A DNA stretch of 64,000 bases from Progne subis subis (GCA_022316685.1 JAKJHU010000158.1:94993-158992), one strand, 5' to 3'; numbered from the stretch's first letter, positions 22,909 through 34,379 are shown. Program-made: numbers and translations. Notes: generated by a model from the sequence alone, not told the origin.

Positions 22909-24330
22909 GCCCTAAAGCGCCTCAGCTCCTTCTCCTCTTGGCAAAGCCAAGAATAAAACCTGAGCGCTGGGAGCAGCAAAACCCCCTGCACAGAGCTGTG
23001 CTGGCAGGAAACGCTTCCACGCTGGCTTTTCCCACTTTCCCCTCACTCCCCAAGACCTCTGCTCCTTGGTTACCTCCCACTCCTGCGAGGCTTCGGGAGA
23101 TGAAAAATAAACTGAAAGAGAGCACGGAGAGGGGATGGTGCTCCAGCTCCAAGCCCGGAGGATGCAGGGCAGGGACAGAGCCTCGACCCTCCCGTTGCCA
23201 AGGTAAACAATTGTCCTTCACGGGAAGACACGTCAACAACACGGCCTGGGCTTCCAGCTCCTGGATGCCCATTTGGTGCTGATTTTCTGCTCAATTTGAG
23301 GCAGCAGTCCAATAAAGGCTGCTGCTTTTTTTCCCTGTTGTTTGGCTTAGTTAAATGAAAACACGTCTGCAGCCCAGCTCATTATCCCGCGCCCCGAGAG
23401 CAGCCGTGCGCTGGGATCCTGTCTCCAACCATTAGCAGCAACATCCCTGATCCCAATTCCTTCTCATCCCCAATATTAACTCCTCCTTAGCATATGAAAG
23501 CTCCAGGTCTCAGTGCAGAGCCAAACGAGGTCACTGCAAGGGACACGGAACGCACTGAGGCAGCTGTGGATCCACACTGTACCACACTGCCTGGTCAACA
23601 AAAACCCCAAATTCTCACACTTGAGTCTCCTCACAGTCCAGAAATTCCTCCTTCTCCCTCGCTCAGCTGACAGGGCACCACGTGGAACGATGAGACAGGA
23701 GGGTGAGTACAAAACAAATCCTCTGACAGAGAAATCTCAGCTCCCTGAGGTTTCTGAGCCACTCTGCTCTTCCAGGGCTGCAAAAGCACCAGGAATAAAG
23801 GACCCCTAAGGGAGAAGGGCTCCTGAAGCGGGGACACAGTGTCACACTGTCCCCAGCACAGGGCATTCCCGCAGGAATCGCTGCAGGTGAAGATGCAGCT
23901 GCCCCAGACGCCGAGGACATCCCTGCTCCCACGGGGCCGAGGCTCTCGGGGTTTGTCATCCCATCACACCGACCAAAAACCCCTGGAAAATCCTCTCTGG
24001 GATCTCTGCCCCACAGGAAAACTGCCCTGCTGCTGCCCCACAGCCAAGGGGCTTCAGTCCCAAACATTTTATGCAGCGAATTTCTCGCTGTTTGAGGCTC
24101 TGTCTCCACTCCGTGCCCTCTCAGACCCTCTCCAGCCACCAAACCAAACTCCCTGCAGGCACCAGGGGCGGAAGGAAGAGAGGGAAGAGCTACCCACCTT
24201 CCTCTAGCATCAGGGAGCCTGAATCCTCCACTTCTATCCATGCAAATAGTCCTACTGCAACTGGAAACCCATGAAATCTGGCACTGCAGAACAGAGGGTG
24301 TTTGAGGAGAGAAAGAGGAGAAATTAACAG
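22909..24330. other. Intron d-e, unique sequence
   Basis: No exon or element was recognised. A short AT-richer patch at 23280-23390 (CCAATAAAGG, GGCTTAGTTAAATG) may be functional but is weak. Confidence 0.45.
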
Positions 24331-24332
24331 GA

Positions 24333-24341
24333 TTTTTTTTT

Positions 24342-24386
<45 letters not shown>
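24333..24386. repeat. Poly(T) tract, 54 bp
   Basis: T10 interrupted by AA, then 43 uninterrupted T. In the SAMD11 sense direction it is poly(A). No retrotransposon body is recognisable next to it, so it may be the tail of a lost insertion or an expanded mononucleotide run. Confidence 0.97.
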
Positions 24387-24390
<4 letters not shown>

Positions 24391-25769
24391 GAGGAATGAA
24401 TTAAAGCCTTGGGAGCAGGACTCTGGTGCAAAACGCTGCCTCAGGCCCCAAAGCAGCGTGCAAAGCACACAGACCTGGGGGGAGGCACTTCCTGAGACCC
24501 TCTGAGGCTGTTCCCAAGGGAGCACAGACCCCACTCCCTGCGCTTTTCCTCTCTTCCTTCCCTTCCACCCCCAGCTGCAGTTTCATTAGCAGCCAGGACC
24601 ACCACGGGAGCAGGGGACAGCAGGGAATCCTCTGCGGGGTCAGCTCAGGAGACACCGGTCAGGGTTTGTAGGGAAACTGCTCTGGGGGCTTTGGGAACCA
24701 CCGAAGCTGCTTTTCCAGGCGCTGCTCCCTGCTCCCGGTGCAGGCTGGCAGTGCCAAGGGCTGCCTCACCCCTCTGCCCTGCACAGGGAGCCAACCTCAC
24801 CCCCAGCACCGGGCCTCAGCCCTTCCCTACCTCCCTAAAGCCAGAAAAGCCCCAGAAGCCCACACAATTATTTTTCATTAGTTTCAGTCCCTTTCCCCGT
24901 TTCAAGATCCAGTAATATTGCTGATTTTCCAGCCCGTGCTGTTTGAAACCACAGCACTGCCTCTGATCCTGGCTGTCACAACAAGTGAAGGAATTCCCTC
25001 CCAGGATTAATCACAAACCAGCCAACCCTGCCAGCTTCAGCCTTTTTGCTGCCCCCACGGGCTGGCGATGAGCAAATCCCTGCCGTTTGTGCTGTCCTCG
25101 CTCCCAGCCCTCTCCTGGAGCTCGGGCAGGAGCCGGCACCGCCGAGTCCTGCTCCTGCAGCTCTCTGAGCGCAGTGGGGAGCGCAGCAGCCTCCAGAGAG
25201 CTCCTCCTGCCCTCCCTGGGGCCAATCCCAGCCGGGAACCAGCAGCAGGAACATTTCAGAGCACATCCCAGCAGCTCCCAGCCAGCAGCGATGCAGGACT
25301 TGGTGAACCCAACGGCACCAGCATCATTTATTCAGCATTGTTTATCCCCAGGTGCCTTTTTGAGGGGAGATTCTCATAACCCGAGACGCAGAGTTGTTCT
25401 ACAGGGCAGGCAGCTGGGGGCAAGGTTCTCCTCCCCCTCTTGTTGGAACAAAATGGTTTCAACAACAGCCAATCCTTCAGACTGACCCAGCAGCACCTCT
25501 GCAAGTTCTGTGTGCAGCAAGTGATGATTACCCAGCTCCTCTTCCAGCAAAAACAGCCCCAGCAGCGCTCAGCCCCAAAGCCCAGCGTGGAACTGACCCT
25601 GGGGAGAGGTGACAGAGCCCCTGTCCCCTCAGACACCTCCTGTCGCCCCTTGCTCCTGCCCCAGTCACCTCTCGCTGGACACCCAACCCTGTCGTGACCT
25701 CCAGGGCTTTGTCCCTGGCTTGGTGGCCTCTGGTGCTCATGAGCCTACTCCTTTTCACTCCAGGAGCAT

Positions 25770-25998
25770 TTCACGGGATCACAGAGGTTGGAAAAGACCT
25801 CCAAGATGAGGCAGCCCAAGCGTAACCAGCAGCACTAACCCACGTCCCAAGTGCACATCCACAGGTGCCCTGGGCACCTCCAGGGTGGGGACTCCACCAC
25901 TGCCCTGGGCAGCCTCTTCCAAAGCTTCCCTCAAGAAACTCTTCCTAATATTGAACCCAAAGCTCCCCTGGCACAACTCGAGGCCATTTCTTAATTTA
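25770..25998 (-). repeat. CR1 LINE fragment, about 230 bp
   Basis: The reverse complement of the CR1 3' end: GGGATCACAGAGGTTGGAAA, AGACCTCCAAGATGAGGCAG, CACTGCCCTGGGCAGCCTCT, TCCAAAGCTTCCCTCAAGAA and CTCTTCCTAATATTGAACCC. This is the longest and clearest CR1 copy in the window, in the same orientation as SAMD11. Confidence 0.95.
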
Positions 25999-27160
25999 AT
26001 AAACGACCCAGAGCGTCTCAGTTAAGAAACAGGGAGCAGAGTTTCCACATCTCCTCTTTTCTCCTGATGGGAATGAGAAGAAGCCTTTGCATTTCTGGAA
26101 TGCCACAGGTCTCAAAGAATTCCAGCGATGCTGGTGAAGCCCAGCAGTTTCGATGCAAAGCAAACAATACTGAAACCCATTCTGACATGCAGGGTCAGCT
26201 GAGCCCCACAGACTCCAGCAGGGTCATAGGGAAAAGTGGATTTATGGTCAGTTTGGCTTTCGGAGTTGTGCAGGGAAAAAGGGCTTTGGAAAATTGTTAA
26301 TGATGGGATTGGAGATTCAGCCGTGAAAGCCAAGCCTGGGAGCTGCCACGGCTGATTTACAGACACACCACAAATCCCTCCTGTGTGGGACTCAAGAAGT
26401 TATTGAGGTTTTCACCCTCCAAAGACATTCCCAAAGGGTGTCAGGAGTGGTGCCCCCTCCGGATTTGGGGTTCACTCACACACTCAGCAGAATGAGGGAC
26501 AAAATACAGGAACAAATCCACAACCAGACAGATTTTCAGGAAAGGCCTCTGTGAGCACAGAGAGAGATCCAGTTCTGATTTGGAAGGGCAGGGATCGCTC
26601 AGCAGAAAAACTGACAGAAACCCCATTTTCCCCTCAACTTGTATTTATAATTGAAGGATCCTGCAATCAACAAGCAGATCTTGGTTTGTTTACTCCAGAC
26701 TCACATTTGCCATCCTTCCCCACCCTCCCTTCCTGACATCCAGGGAGTCCCAGGGATGGCAGGATCCCACTGGAGCACTTCTGGGCTCACACTGGCTGGA
26801 GCTGAAACCAGGGGAAGAACCCAAAAACTGCCAGGTAGCACCAGAAACCCAACCAACCCTGCTCCCAGAGGAGCTGGCAGGCCTGGCAGCAGCATGAGGA
26901 ACCTGTGATTAATGAAATTACAAATCAAATCATGCTCCCTGCGAGGCCTTTCTGCTCCACTTGGCACCAGCCCTGGGGCCGCTTCACCGCCGTGCTGGCA
27001 CAAGCTCCCGTCACACAGACCACCGGATCTGAGAACAACACGAGGCTGGGACCTCCAAAGGCTTCACCAGCACCACGAAATCCTCCCCACGTTCAGCTTT
27101 AGCCAGAACAGCCAAAGATTTCCTACAGCTGCAGTGTGACACAGAAAAGAAACGACGGGA
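25999..27160. other. Intron d-e near exon d, unique sequence
   Basis: Balanced-composition intronic sequence with no recognised element. Confidence 0.5.
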
Positions 27161-27167
27161 AAACGAA

Positions 27168-27376
27168 CGGATGGGGGAGAGGAGGGAGAGGAGGGAAAAG
27201 GGAGAGGAGGGAAAAGGGAGAGGAGGGAAGAGGGAGAGGAGGGAAAAGGGAGAGGAGGGAAGAGGGAGAGGAGGGAAGAGGGAGAGGAGGGAAGAGGGAG
27301 AGGAGGGAAAAGGGAGAGGAGGGAAGAGGGAGAGGAGGGAAGAGGGAGAGGAGGGAAGAGGGAGAGGAGGGAGAGC
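27168..27376. repeat. Purine minisatellite (GGGAGAGGAGGGAARA)n beside exon d
   Basis: About 13 copies of a 16-bp purine unit, differing mainly by GGGAAAA versus GGGAAGA. It ends about 38 bp from the exon d donor. In the SAMD11 pre-mRNA it is a 200-nt pyrimidine tract just past a 5' splice site, a potential PTB-type binding platform (inference). Confidence 0.97.
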
Positions 27377-27413
27377 ACGACCCCAGGGCAGCAGGAGGTG
27401 CCCCAGCCCTCAC

Positions 27414-27538
27414 CTGCGGCTGCCAGCCCCACGTCCAGGGTGTTCCTCTTGAACTCACAGCGGCTCTGGGTCTCTGGCATAACGAGCTGGCGGCTCTGGT
27501 GCAGGTTGGAGATGATGGTGGAGAGGTCGCTGTCGCGG
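27414..27538 (-). CDS. SAMD11: SAMD11 exon d
   Basis: This 125-bp exon has acceptor CTGCCGCAG (AG at 27540-27539) and donor CAG|GTGAGG (GT at 27413-27412). It encodes the second part of a Ser codon, then RDSDLSTIISNLHQSRQLVM, PETQSRCEFKRNTLDVGL and AAA, plus one base of a Gly/Asp codon. Human SAMD11 has the same block with conservative changes (HRSRHLVMPEHQSRCEF). It enters at phase 2 and leaves at phase 1, so unlike exons c, e and f it cannot be skipped without a frameshift. About 40 bp past its donor lies a 200-bp purine repeat that is pyrimidine-rich in the transcript. Confidence 0.95.
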
Positions 27539-29090
27539 CTGCGGCAGAGCACAGAAACCCCACGTTAAGGAAATCCCATCTGCACCCAGCAATAATTGAT
27601 TTCCCCCCTGTGTGAGCACATCTGGGAGAGGCTTTGTGCGCTCCAGCACCGCTGGATTGCAGGAGAGGTCCCCTCTCCCCCCATCCCTCCCTCCCACGGG
27701 GTAAACTCTCCTCAGTCTGGGGGATTTCAGAGCCCTTCCCGAGCTTCCCTCTCATTTCCCATCAAGGACCCTGCAGCTGCCAGAGCTCCTGATTCCAGCC
27801 CTGCCAGATATAACTTGCGTGGGCCAGGACTCACATCTAGGATGGAAAATCTGAAAGAGGAGGAATTGGCAGATCTGCTCCAGAATTAATAGGAAACTTG
27901 AACTGAAATAACTGATAGTTTTCTATCAGCTGCCACCCCTCTATTCTTAAAAACCAAAGTTTTTCCATTCCATCACTGCTGGGACAAAAGGCTGCTTGAT
28001 TTGATTGAATAATAGTTTTCCTCCTTAGAGAGAAGCCCACCACGAGCCCGGGCAGCAGCATTGCTCAGAGCTGAGGGGACAGATTTATTTACAAAACCCA
28101 TTTTCAACCCTCCCCTCCAACAGATCCTGAAACAATGCTCTTCCTTCTGGGAAAAGAGACTGTTGTTAGAGCAATTCAGCATTATTTTGCCTGTTCTTGC
28201 ACCACATTGCTGCTAACTAGGCTGGTTTAGTCCTTTGTTTTTTTCCCTATTTTTTTTCCCCATTCTATGGAGAGGAAAAACACAAAACCCAATTCGCTGT
28301 AGCTGATGCTGCAGCTCAGTGGCGAATGCTTTTGCTGGCAAACCTCTCTCCAGTTGCAAAATACTCCTGAATAAATGACCTACACAGAGCGAGGAGGAAG
28401 AACCAGGTGGAAGCCACGGCAGGAGCACACCCGGAACGTCTCCCTTTTGTTTGCTGGCGGGGGATGCTCAGCTCCTCATCCTCCCAGCACCAGGGGCTCA
28501 CCCCGAGCTACACGGCGCCTCTTTGCTCCCTGCCCTCTCTCTGAAGGGAAGATGACAGCCAGGAAAAGACACTTTTGGAAAAAAGCAGCACAAACGAGGA
28601 ATATTGCCCTCCCTGCCCAGCCACAGCTCCCACCCAGGGGTGTCCTCACCTGGGCCCGGCAGGGCAGCCCGGAGGGTGCATTATCTGCGGAATTACCCGG
28701 CCCTGATCTGCCTTAAATACCCCCCCATGCCCCCAGCGCTGCTGCCCCCTGGCCCCCAGCGTTTCCCGGGGCTGCAGCTGGGGCTAATCCGTGTCCAGCT
28801 CGCTGCTAATCAGATCAGTTCATGACAGAAAGTCTTTAGGTACTTTCAGCGGGCGTCTGGCTGCAGATTTTCCCGGGAGGCTGCAGACACAAACAGCCCC
28901 CGGTGCCCCCCAGGATCCCCCCAGCGCTCAGGGGGATCAGCAGGGAAGGGATGCTGCGATCCCAAATCCCCCGAGCACCCATGGCATCTCCCCCTGCCCG
29001 AGCAGCTCCTTATGCAAGCACGAGGCTCGTTACTTGAGCAAGCCCACAGGTGAGTGGGAAGCCCGTTTCTCCTGTGCCAAGCAGTTTTGG
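27539..29090. other. Intron c-d, unique sequence
   Basis: No exon was recognised. A small AT-richer block at 28780-28860 contains GGGGCTAATCCGTGTCCAGC and CTAATCAGATCAGTTCATGA. TAATCC is the CRX/OTX core, a possible but unproven photoreceptor element. Confidence 0.4.
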
Positions 29091-29094
29091 GTCT

Positions 29095-29235
29095 TATCCT
29101 CTTTTAGCTGCCACCTTTAAGATGCATTATGCAAATATTTTGGTGTCTTAAGTCATTTATGGGATTAATGTGAAGTGATTATCAGTTCTTTTTAATCATG
29201 CCAATCAATAAGTGGCTGTCAGGGACAGAGGACAA
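29095..29235. promoter_or_regulatory. Candidate conserved noncoding element with POU octamer
   Basis: Contains a perfect octamer ATGCAAAT (29129-29136), followed by GTCTTAAGTCATTTATGGGA, TTAATGTGAAGTGATTATC and TTTAATCATGCCAATCAATA. Strongly AT-rich between GC-rich flanks, with no repeat identity. A POU/homeodomain enhancer is inferred. Confidence 0.4.
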
Positions 29236-29694
29236 ATGCAGATAAACGCTGCCATCAGCACGAGGCCCGGAAAGGGCGGAGGAGAGGAGCCAGGAGAGCA
29301 GGGAGTGGGAAGAGAAAAATGGGATAATTACATCTTTGCATTTGCACGGTGCCTCGCATCCCAATGGAGCCCAGAGCAGCGCTGCTGTGTAAACACCTTC
29401 AGCTGCAGGGAGTGATTGTTTTATCCACCAGGAAAATGCAGCTCCCTCCCTCTGGAGCGGCTCCTCAAAACCCAGAGAGCGCAGAACACCAGGATGTGTC
29501 CAGGGAAAACATGGAAGGAAACATCCCCACTGCAGGGCTGGTGTTCTCCTCCCCCCAAAATCTGGTGCTTTCAGGAGCTTTTCCATGGGTGTCAAATGAA
29601 AATCATCGTGGTGTGCAAAGGTGCAACAGCAAATGCAAGCTCAGGGACCACAGGCACACTCCAGGCTCTGAACTCCACTCAGTTCACCCACGGA

Positions 29695-30030
29695 ATCAGG
29701 CAGAATCCAGTCCTCATCCTCCATCCCAGTCCCTGTCCTCCACTCTGGTCCTCATCCTCCATTCCGGTCCCTTTCCTCTATCCCAGTCCTTCTCCATCCC
29801 AGTCCCTCTCCATCCCAGTTCCGCTCGCTCCTCTATCCCAGTCCTTCTCCATCCCAGTCCCTCTCCATCCCAGTCCCACTCGCTCCTCTATCCCAGTCCT
29901 TCTCCATCCCAGTCCCTCTTGCTCCTCTATCCCAGCCTTTCTTCATCCCAGTCCCTCTCCATCCCAGTCCCACTCGCTCCTCTATCCCAGCCTTTCTCCA
30001 TCCCGGTCCCTCTCCTCCCTCCCAGCCCTT
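29695..30030. repeat. Degenerate minisatellite, CCATCCCAGTCCCTCTC units
   Basis: Units of about 17 bp (CATCCCAGTCCCTCTC) with interspersed GCTCCTCTATCCCAGTCC. Both strands are open in several frames, without coding meaning. Confidence 0.93.
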
Positions 30031-30169
30031 TCTGAGGCAGCGCAGGGATGCAGAACCCCAGCAGGGGATGAGGCGAAGGGAGCAGCCCCGGCAGTCCCAG
30101 AGGCGCTGACGATGTCCCCGAGGGTCACACGCCACGGCAGCTCCCAGCGCCCGCTCAGCCAGAGCCCGA

Positions 30170-30275
30170 ACGTGTCTCATTCACGGCCATTAGCAGCGAG
30201 CGCATCTCTAACGAGCAGAGGGATGAGCAGACTAATGGCTGGAGACAATTAACCAAAATATAAATCAGCGTCAGG
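30170..30275. promoter_or_regulatory. Candidate conserved noncoding element
   Basis: Contains CGGCCATTAGCAGCGAGCGC, GACTAATGGCTGGAGACAAT and TAACCAAAATATAAATCAGC. Two inverted ATTAGC/GCTAAT-like cores are visible. Non-repetitive; function is inferred. Confidence 0.3.
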
Positions 30276-30519
30276 GCTCCGCAGGCAGCCAGGCGCCCGC
30301 GGGCTCTGCTGGCTCTCGCCCGGCGCTGCTCACGCTGCAGGGAGGGGCTGCAGACGGGGGAAGGAGACAGTTCGGTCAAAATTTAAATAATTTCCAAGAG
30401 TGGCCGCCTTTCAGTCCTCTGCAGCTCCCTGTCTCCCAGGATGGAGCAGCGACCCGGCTCCGAGTGCCCCATCCTCCTCACGGTGATGCCTTAATTTTAT
30501 CTCTGCTGTGTTTCAGGTC

Positions 30520-30926
30520 CTGTGGTGCCCAGGGTGCAGCTCTGAGCTCACACTCAGCGTCACTCAGCTCTGCACACAGCAGGGCACAGAACAAATCCTG
30601 TTCCACATGGACACCAAGGACAACTCTCAGCCCAAAAGCACTAACAAGGGTGGCTGAGGGAGGAACAAGAAGGATGAGACCTCACAGCCTGGAGCTGGAA
30701 TTGGACAATTCAACCCCAATGTGCAAATGGAGCAAAACTTATAAAAGTGTGAGACCTCGTGACCGGGTGTCCATTTTGTGACCATTTTGTGTCCACCTTG
30801 GGTTTGTCCCTGGCCAGGCTCTTATCCTGCCCAAGGTGTACCCTAAAGACCTTTCAATAAACCTCTCCTTTATTCTCTGGCTCTGTCCCTTTTATCCTTT
30901 AGCCCACCTGGTCCTGCAGCCACAGC
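30520..30926 (+). mobile_element. Endogenous retrovirus LTR (probable solo LTR)
   Basis: The right half has LTR anatomy: TATA box TATAAAA at 30740-30746, then GTGTGAGACCTCGTGACCGG, CATTTTGTGTCCACCTTGGG, and a polyadenylation signal AATAAA at 30856-30861 followed by CCTCTCCTTTATTCTCTGGC. This layout and wording match passerine ERV LTRs as I remember them. A TG start at 30521 and a CA end near 30924 are plausible limits but no target-site duplication was confirmed. There is no gag, pol or env nearby, so it is a remnant. It lies antisense to SAMD11. Confidence 0.8.
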
Positions 30927-31784
30927 AGCTCCAGGGAAAACTGGGATAAAACCTGAGCTAGTCCCAAACCAGCAGACACAAAATTCCACAGACCCAGAAA
31001 CTGCAGGAGAGCTGAGGGAGCGGGGAACGGGTCCAGCACCACACCAGACAGGGTAACTTCTCCTAATACTTAAGCAAATCAAAGGAGAGCTGGGAAAACA
31101 CAGCCAAAAATCTCTGACGTGATGCAAAAGGAGGAGACCAGGAGAGACTCAGAAAGTGAAAAATAAACCAGAAAAATATTTCTTTTAAAATACATTTCAG
31201 CGTCTCTCCATCCCCTTAACGATCACCCAGTAAGTGCAGGGATTATATTAAATTTTACTGATCAATACAGCAGCCATAAGACTGTCCCGACCCTCTGCCC
31301 CTCCCTCCAATAAAGAAAGGAAAAATCCAATATGCAAGAGGAGGGATGTCAGGGCCCGCAGGGGAGGAGGCAGGAGGGCAGCGGCCGGGGCAGGGCGGGG
31401 CAGGGCAGGGCAGGGGGAGCAGCCGGGCTGCCTCGAGGGTGTCTCACCCGGCTCAGGTGCCAGGCTCAGCTCCTTCACTCTGCAGCGATTCCCTTCCCTG
31501 ACCCTGGCTGAGGCACCGGGAGAGGCAGAGAAGCCCCAAGGAGATGAGAACATCACCAGAAGCTGCAGAAACACAAGGGATTTCCCCTCCTCTGCTGGTC
31601 CCAGCCACACAAAAAGCCAAGTTCTGGTGTCAGGAGCAGCATCCCAGCCAGAGCCAGCGGCTGCTGCAGGAGACGGCCTCAGCTTGCACCAGACAGCTTG
31701 GACTGGAGAGCAGGAAACATTTCCCACCCGAAAAAAGGGGAATGCTGGAGTGCCCAGCCCTGCAGGGACGCAGGAGCCGTGGGG

Positions 31785-31850
31785 ATGTGGCCCTTGGGGA
31801 CAGCACGGGTGGGACTGGGTGACCTGGGAGGGCTTTTCCAGCCGGGAGAG
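31785..31850 (+). repeat. Short diverged CR1 3' fragment
   Basis: GGGACTGGGTGACCTGGGAG followed by GGCTTTTCCAGCC resembles the CR1 terminus (GACTGGATGACCTTGGAGGTCTTTTCC type). The upstream part is poorly preserved. Confidence 0.55.
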
Positions 31851-31919
31851 GCAGGGTTTGGCGAGGGGAGTGTGGCTCGGGGCTGCCCGAAGTGGAGCAC
31901 ACGCCCAGGGTCGGGAGGG

Positions 31920-32115
31920 ATGTAAATCAGGCAGGGAATAACGAGCTTTTTATGGGAGCCATTAAAGGAGAGCCCAGATTGGGCCATAAATGCTGTTGCA
32001 TCATTAGAGCCCCGAGAAAGAAGCTCCTGTAAGAGCACAGCTGTGGGGCGGCAGGGCTGCTGCAGCACAGGCACTCGGCGGGGCTCAGATCTCCTAGTTA
32101 GCATTAAAAAAAATA
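31920..32115. promoter_or_regulatory. Candidate conserved noncoding element
   Basis: AT-richer block with GAATAACGAGCTTTTTATGG, GAGCCATTAAAGGAGAGCCC and TGTTGCATCATTAGAGCCCC. Non-repetitive; function is inferred from composition only. Confidence 0.3.
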
Positions 32116-32317
32116 ATAATAATAACTGATTTCTAAAGAAACATTAGCACTCCAGTCCAACCCCTGGGAAAAAAACCTCAAAAAAACTCTATTTGGTGAA
32201 TGTGGGGGTTGCACAAAGATCTGGGAGAGCAATTCCTGCTGCAGCCCCCACATAAAACACCACCGATATCATCGCTTTTCCCTCAGCCTGCAGTGTCCAG
32301 CCTCCGTGGGCCATTTA

Positions 32318-32402
32318 ATCACAGACTCATTGATTTTCAAGCCCCAGAAGGGACTGCTCTATCTCCCTGCTCTGACCTCCTGCACAGAACCTGTCAGGAA
32401 AT
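32318..32402. repeat. Possible ancient CR1-like fragment
   Basis: AATCACAGACTCATTGATTT and CTCTGACCTCCTGCACAGAA resemble the start of old sauropsid CR1 copies (GACCTCCTGCA signature). Short and diverged; could be chance. Confidence 0.35.
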
Positions 32403-32935
32403 CAGCCCCTGGTGCTCCCAGTTAACGGTGGCAGCACAGAGTAGGGAAAAAAAAAATGTGTGAGCCGTGTCTCAGAGATCCTCCCCATCCCAACCCAGTG
32501 CTCTGGGAATAAAATCCTGTTCATTCCCAAGAACTGATGGATCCCCTCAGCCTCTTCCTTGCCACGACACAAACCTTCCTAAACAAAATTAAAAAAAAAA
32601 AAACCAACAAAACCAATTTCACAAGCTCTGACCCCCCAGCACACCAGCGCAGGATCAGGCAGGAGCGACGCCGGGATGGGGAATTCTGCGGGGAACGTTC
32701 TCCCGGCACGCCTGGCTGTGCCCTGGCACGGCCCGAGGTGCCCCGGCGGGCAGGAAGGTCAGCAGCAAGGGCAGCTGTGGCTCAGAAGGGCTGAGCTCAG
32801 CCCCGCCGTCCCCTCCTCCCGCAGCAGCGCCCGGGCTGGGCACGGCGGGATTGGGGTCACGGATCTGCGCGCTCGGGGGACGCGTGGGGACGGCGCGAGG
32901 GGCTGCACGGGGCAGCCGGCGCTGCCACCGCTCTG

Positions 32936-33645
32936 GCACGGCCCTGGCACCTGTGTCACACCCCTGGCACCTGTGTCACACACCTGGCTCCGCTCTGGCA
33001 CACCCCTGGCACCTGTGTCACACACCTGGCACCTGTGTCACATCCCTGGTACTGCTCTGGCACACCCCTGGCACCTGTGTCACATCCCTGGCACCTGTGT
33101 CACACACCTGGCACCTGTGTCACACACGTGGTACTGCTCTGGCACACCCCTGGCTCCGCTCTGGCACACCCCTGGCACCTGTGTCACACCCCTGGTACCG
33201 GTGTCACACCCCTGGCTCTGCTCTGGCACATCCCTGGCACCTGTGTCACAGCCCTGGCACCGGTGTCACACCCCTGGCACCGGTGTCACACCCCTGGCTC
33301 TGCTCTGGCACATCCCTGGCACCTGTGTCACAGCCCTGGCACCGGTGTCACACCCCTGGCACCGGTGTCACACCCCTGGCTCCGCTCTGGCACATCCCTG
33401 GCACCTGTGTCACAGCCCTGGCACCTGTGTCACACCCCTGGCTCCGCTCTGGCACATCCCTGGCACCTGTGTCACAGCCCTGGCACCTGTGTCACACCCC
33501 TGGCTCTGCTCTGGCACATCCCTGGCACCTGTGTCACAGCCCTGGCACCGGTGTCACACCCCTGGCACACCCCTGGCACATCCCTGGCACCTGTGTCACA
33601 CCCCTGGCACCGGTGTCACACCCCTGGCACACCCCTGGCACAGCC
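32936..33645. repeat. Minisatellite, CTGGCACCTGTGTCACACCC units, about 710 bp
   Basis: Modules CTGGCACCTGTGTCACACCC, CTGGCACCGGTGTCACACCC and CTGGCTCCGCTCTGGCACAC/T combine into higher-order units of about 39 and 78 bp. All three plus-strand frames are open across it, giving apparent proteins up to 379 residues that are artefacts. Confidence 0.97.
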
Positions 33646-33784
33646 AGCAGCTCCTGGAAATTCCCCCTGCCCCAGCAGTGAGAGGTTCCCCGAGGGAATT
33701 TTGCGCTCTGGACAGAACCCAGCAGGCAAAGCTCAGGGAAAGCTTGGTGGCACTTGGCCTCCTCTTATTATTGCTTTTACTTCT

Positions 33785-34130
33785 TAAATTATATGTGTCC
33801 ATTTTTATTGCATAACTATATTTTTATATTATATTTCTATATTTTATATGTATAATCTATATGAAAATGTATGTTATTATATATTATATTGTATAATATG
33901 TATTATGTATTTATATATTATATAGTATCTAGTATTTATATTATATATTATATATAATGTACATTCCATATTGCATATTATTGTATATTCTAGTGTATAT
34001 TATTATACATATTATGTGTTTACCTTTTGTATTTTATATAACATATCCATAATATATATGTTTGTATTATATATTATTAAATATTATATTGTATTTCTAT
34101 TATATTTTTATTGCTCGGCCTTTTGGGTAA
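33785..34130. repeat. AT-rich low-complexity island (TATAT/ATTATA)
   Basis: About 340 bp of almost pure A/T dominated by TATATTATAT-type words, beginning only 140 bp from the end of a GC-rich minisatellite. It is likely to melt easily and form cruciforms. No coding or element signature. Confidence 0.95.
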
Positions 34131-34379
34131 CTTTTAAAAACGTCACCATTGGTAAAAACCCCCTCTGGGTCACTCTCTGTCCTTCTCAGACATGAATTTG
34201 ACAATTCAGCATCCAAGCCGCGCCTCGCACCTCCAGGCACAGGAAAAAGGGAGGGAAAGGGGAAAACGAGGGGAAGGAAAAGAGGAGGGAGGGATAAACA
34301 AATTTTCCCAACTGGAGGGAGCAGAGAAGCCTGAAAATCCCAACCCTACCCGTGGGCAGCACGGCCCTAAATCTCCCTG

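Noticed and set aside
21671..23282. 407- and 361-residue plus-strand open frames
   Set aside because: GC-rich intron, overlapping one another in different frames, Pro/Ser/Gln-rich without domains, and including a CR1 fragment.
30740..30861. TATA box and AATAAA considered as a host gene promoter and terminator
   Set aside because: Both belong to one ERV LTR, 120 bp apart, in the orientation opposite to SAMD11.
32676..33815. 379-residue plus-strand open frame
   Set aside because: Repeat translation of the CTGGCACCTGTGTCACAC array; all three forward frames are open.
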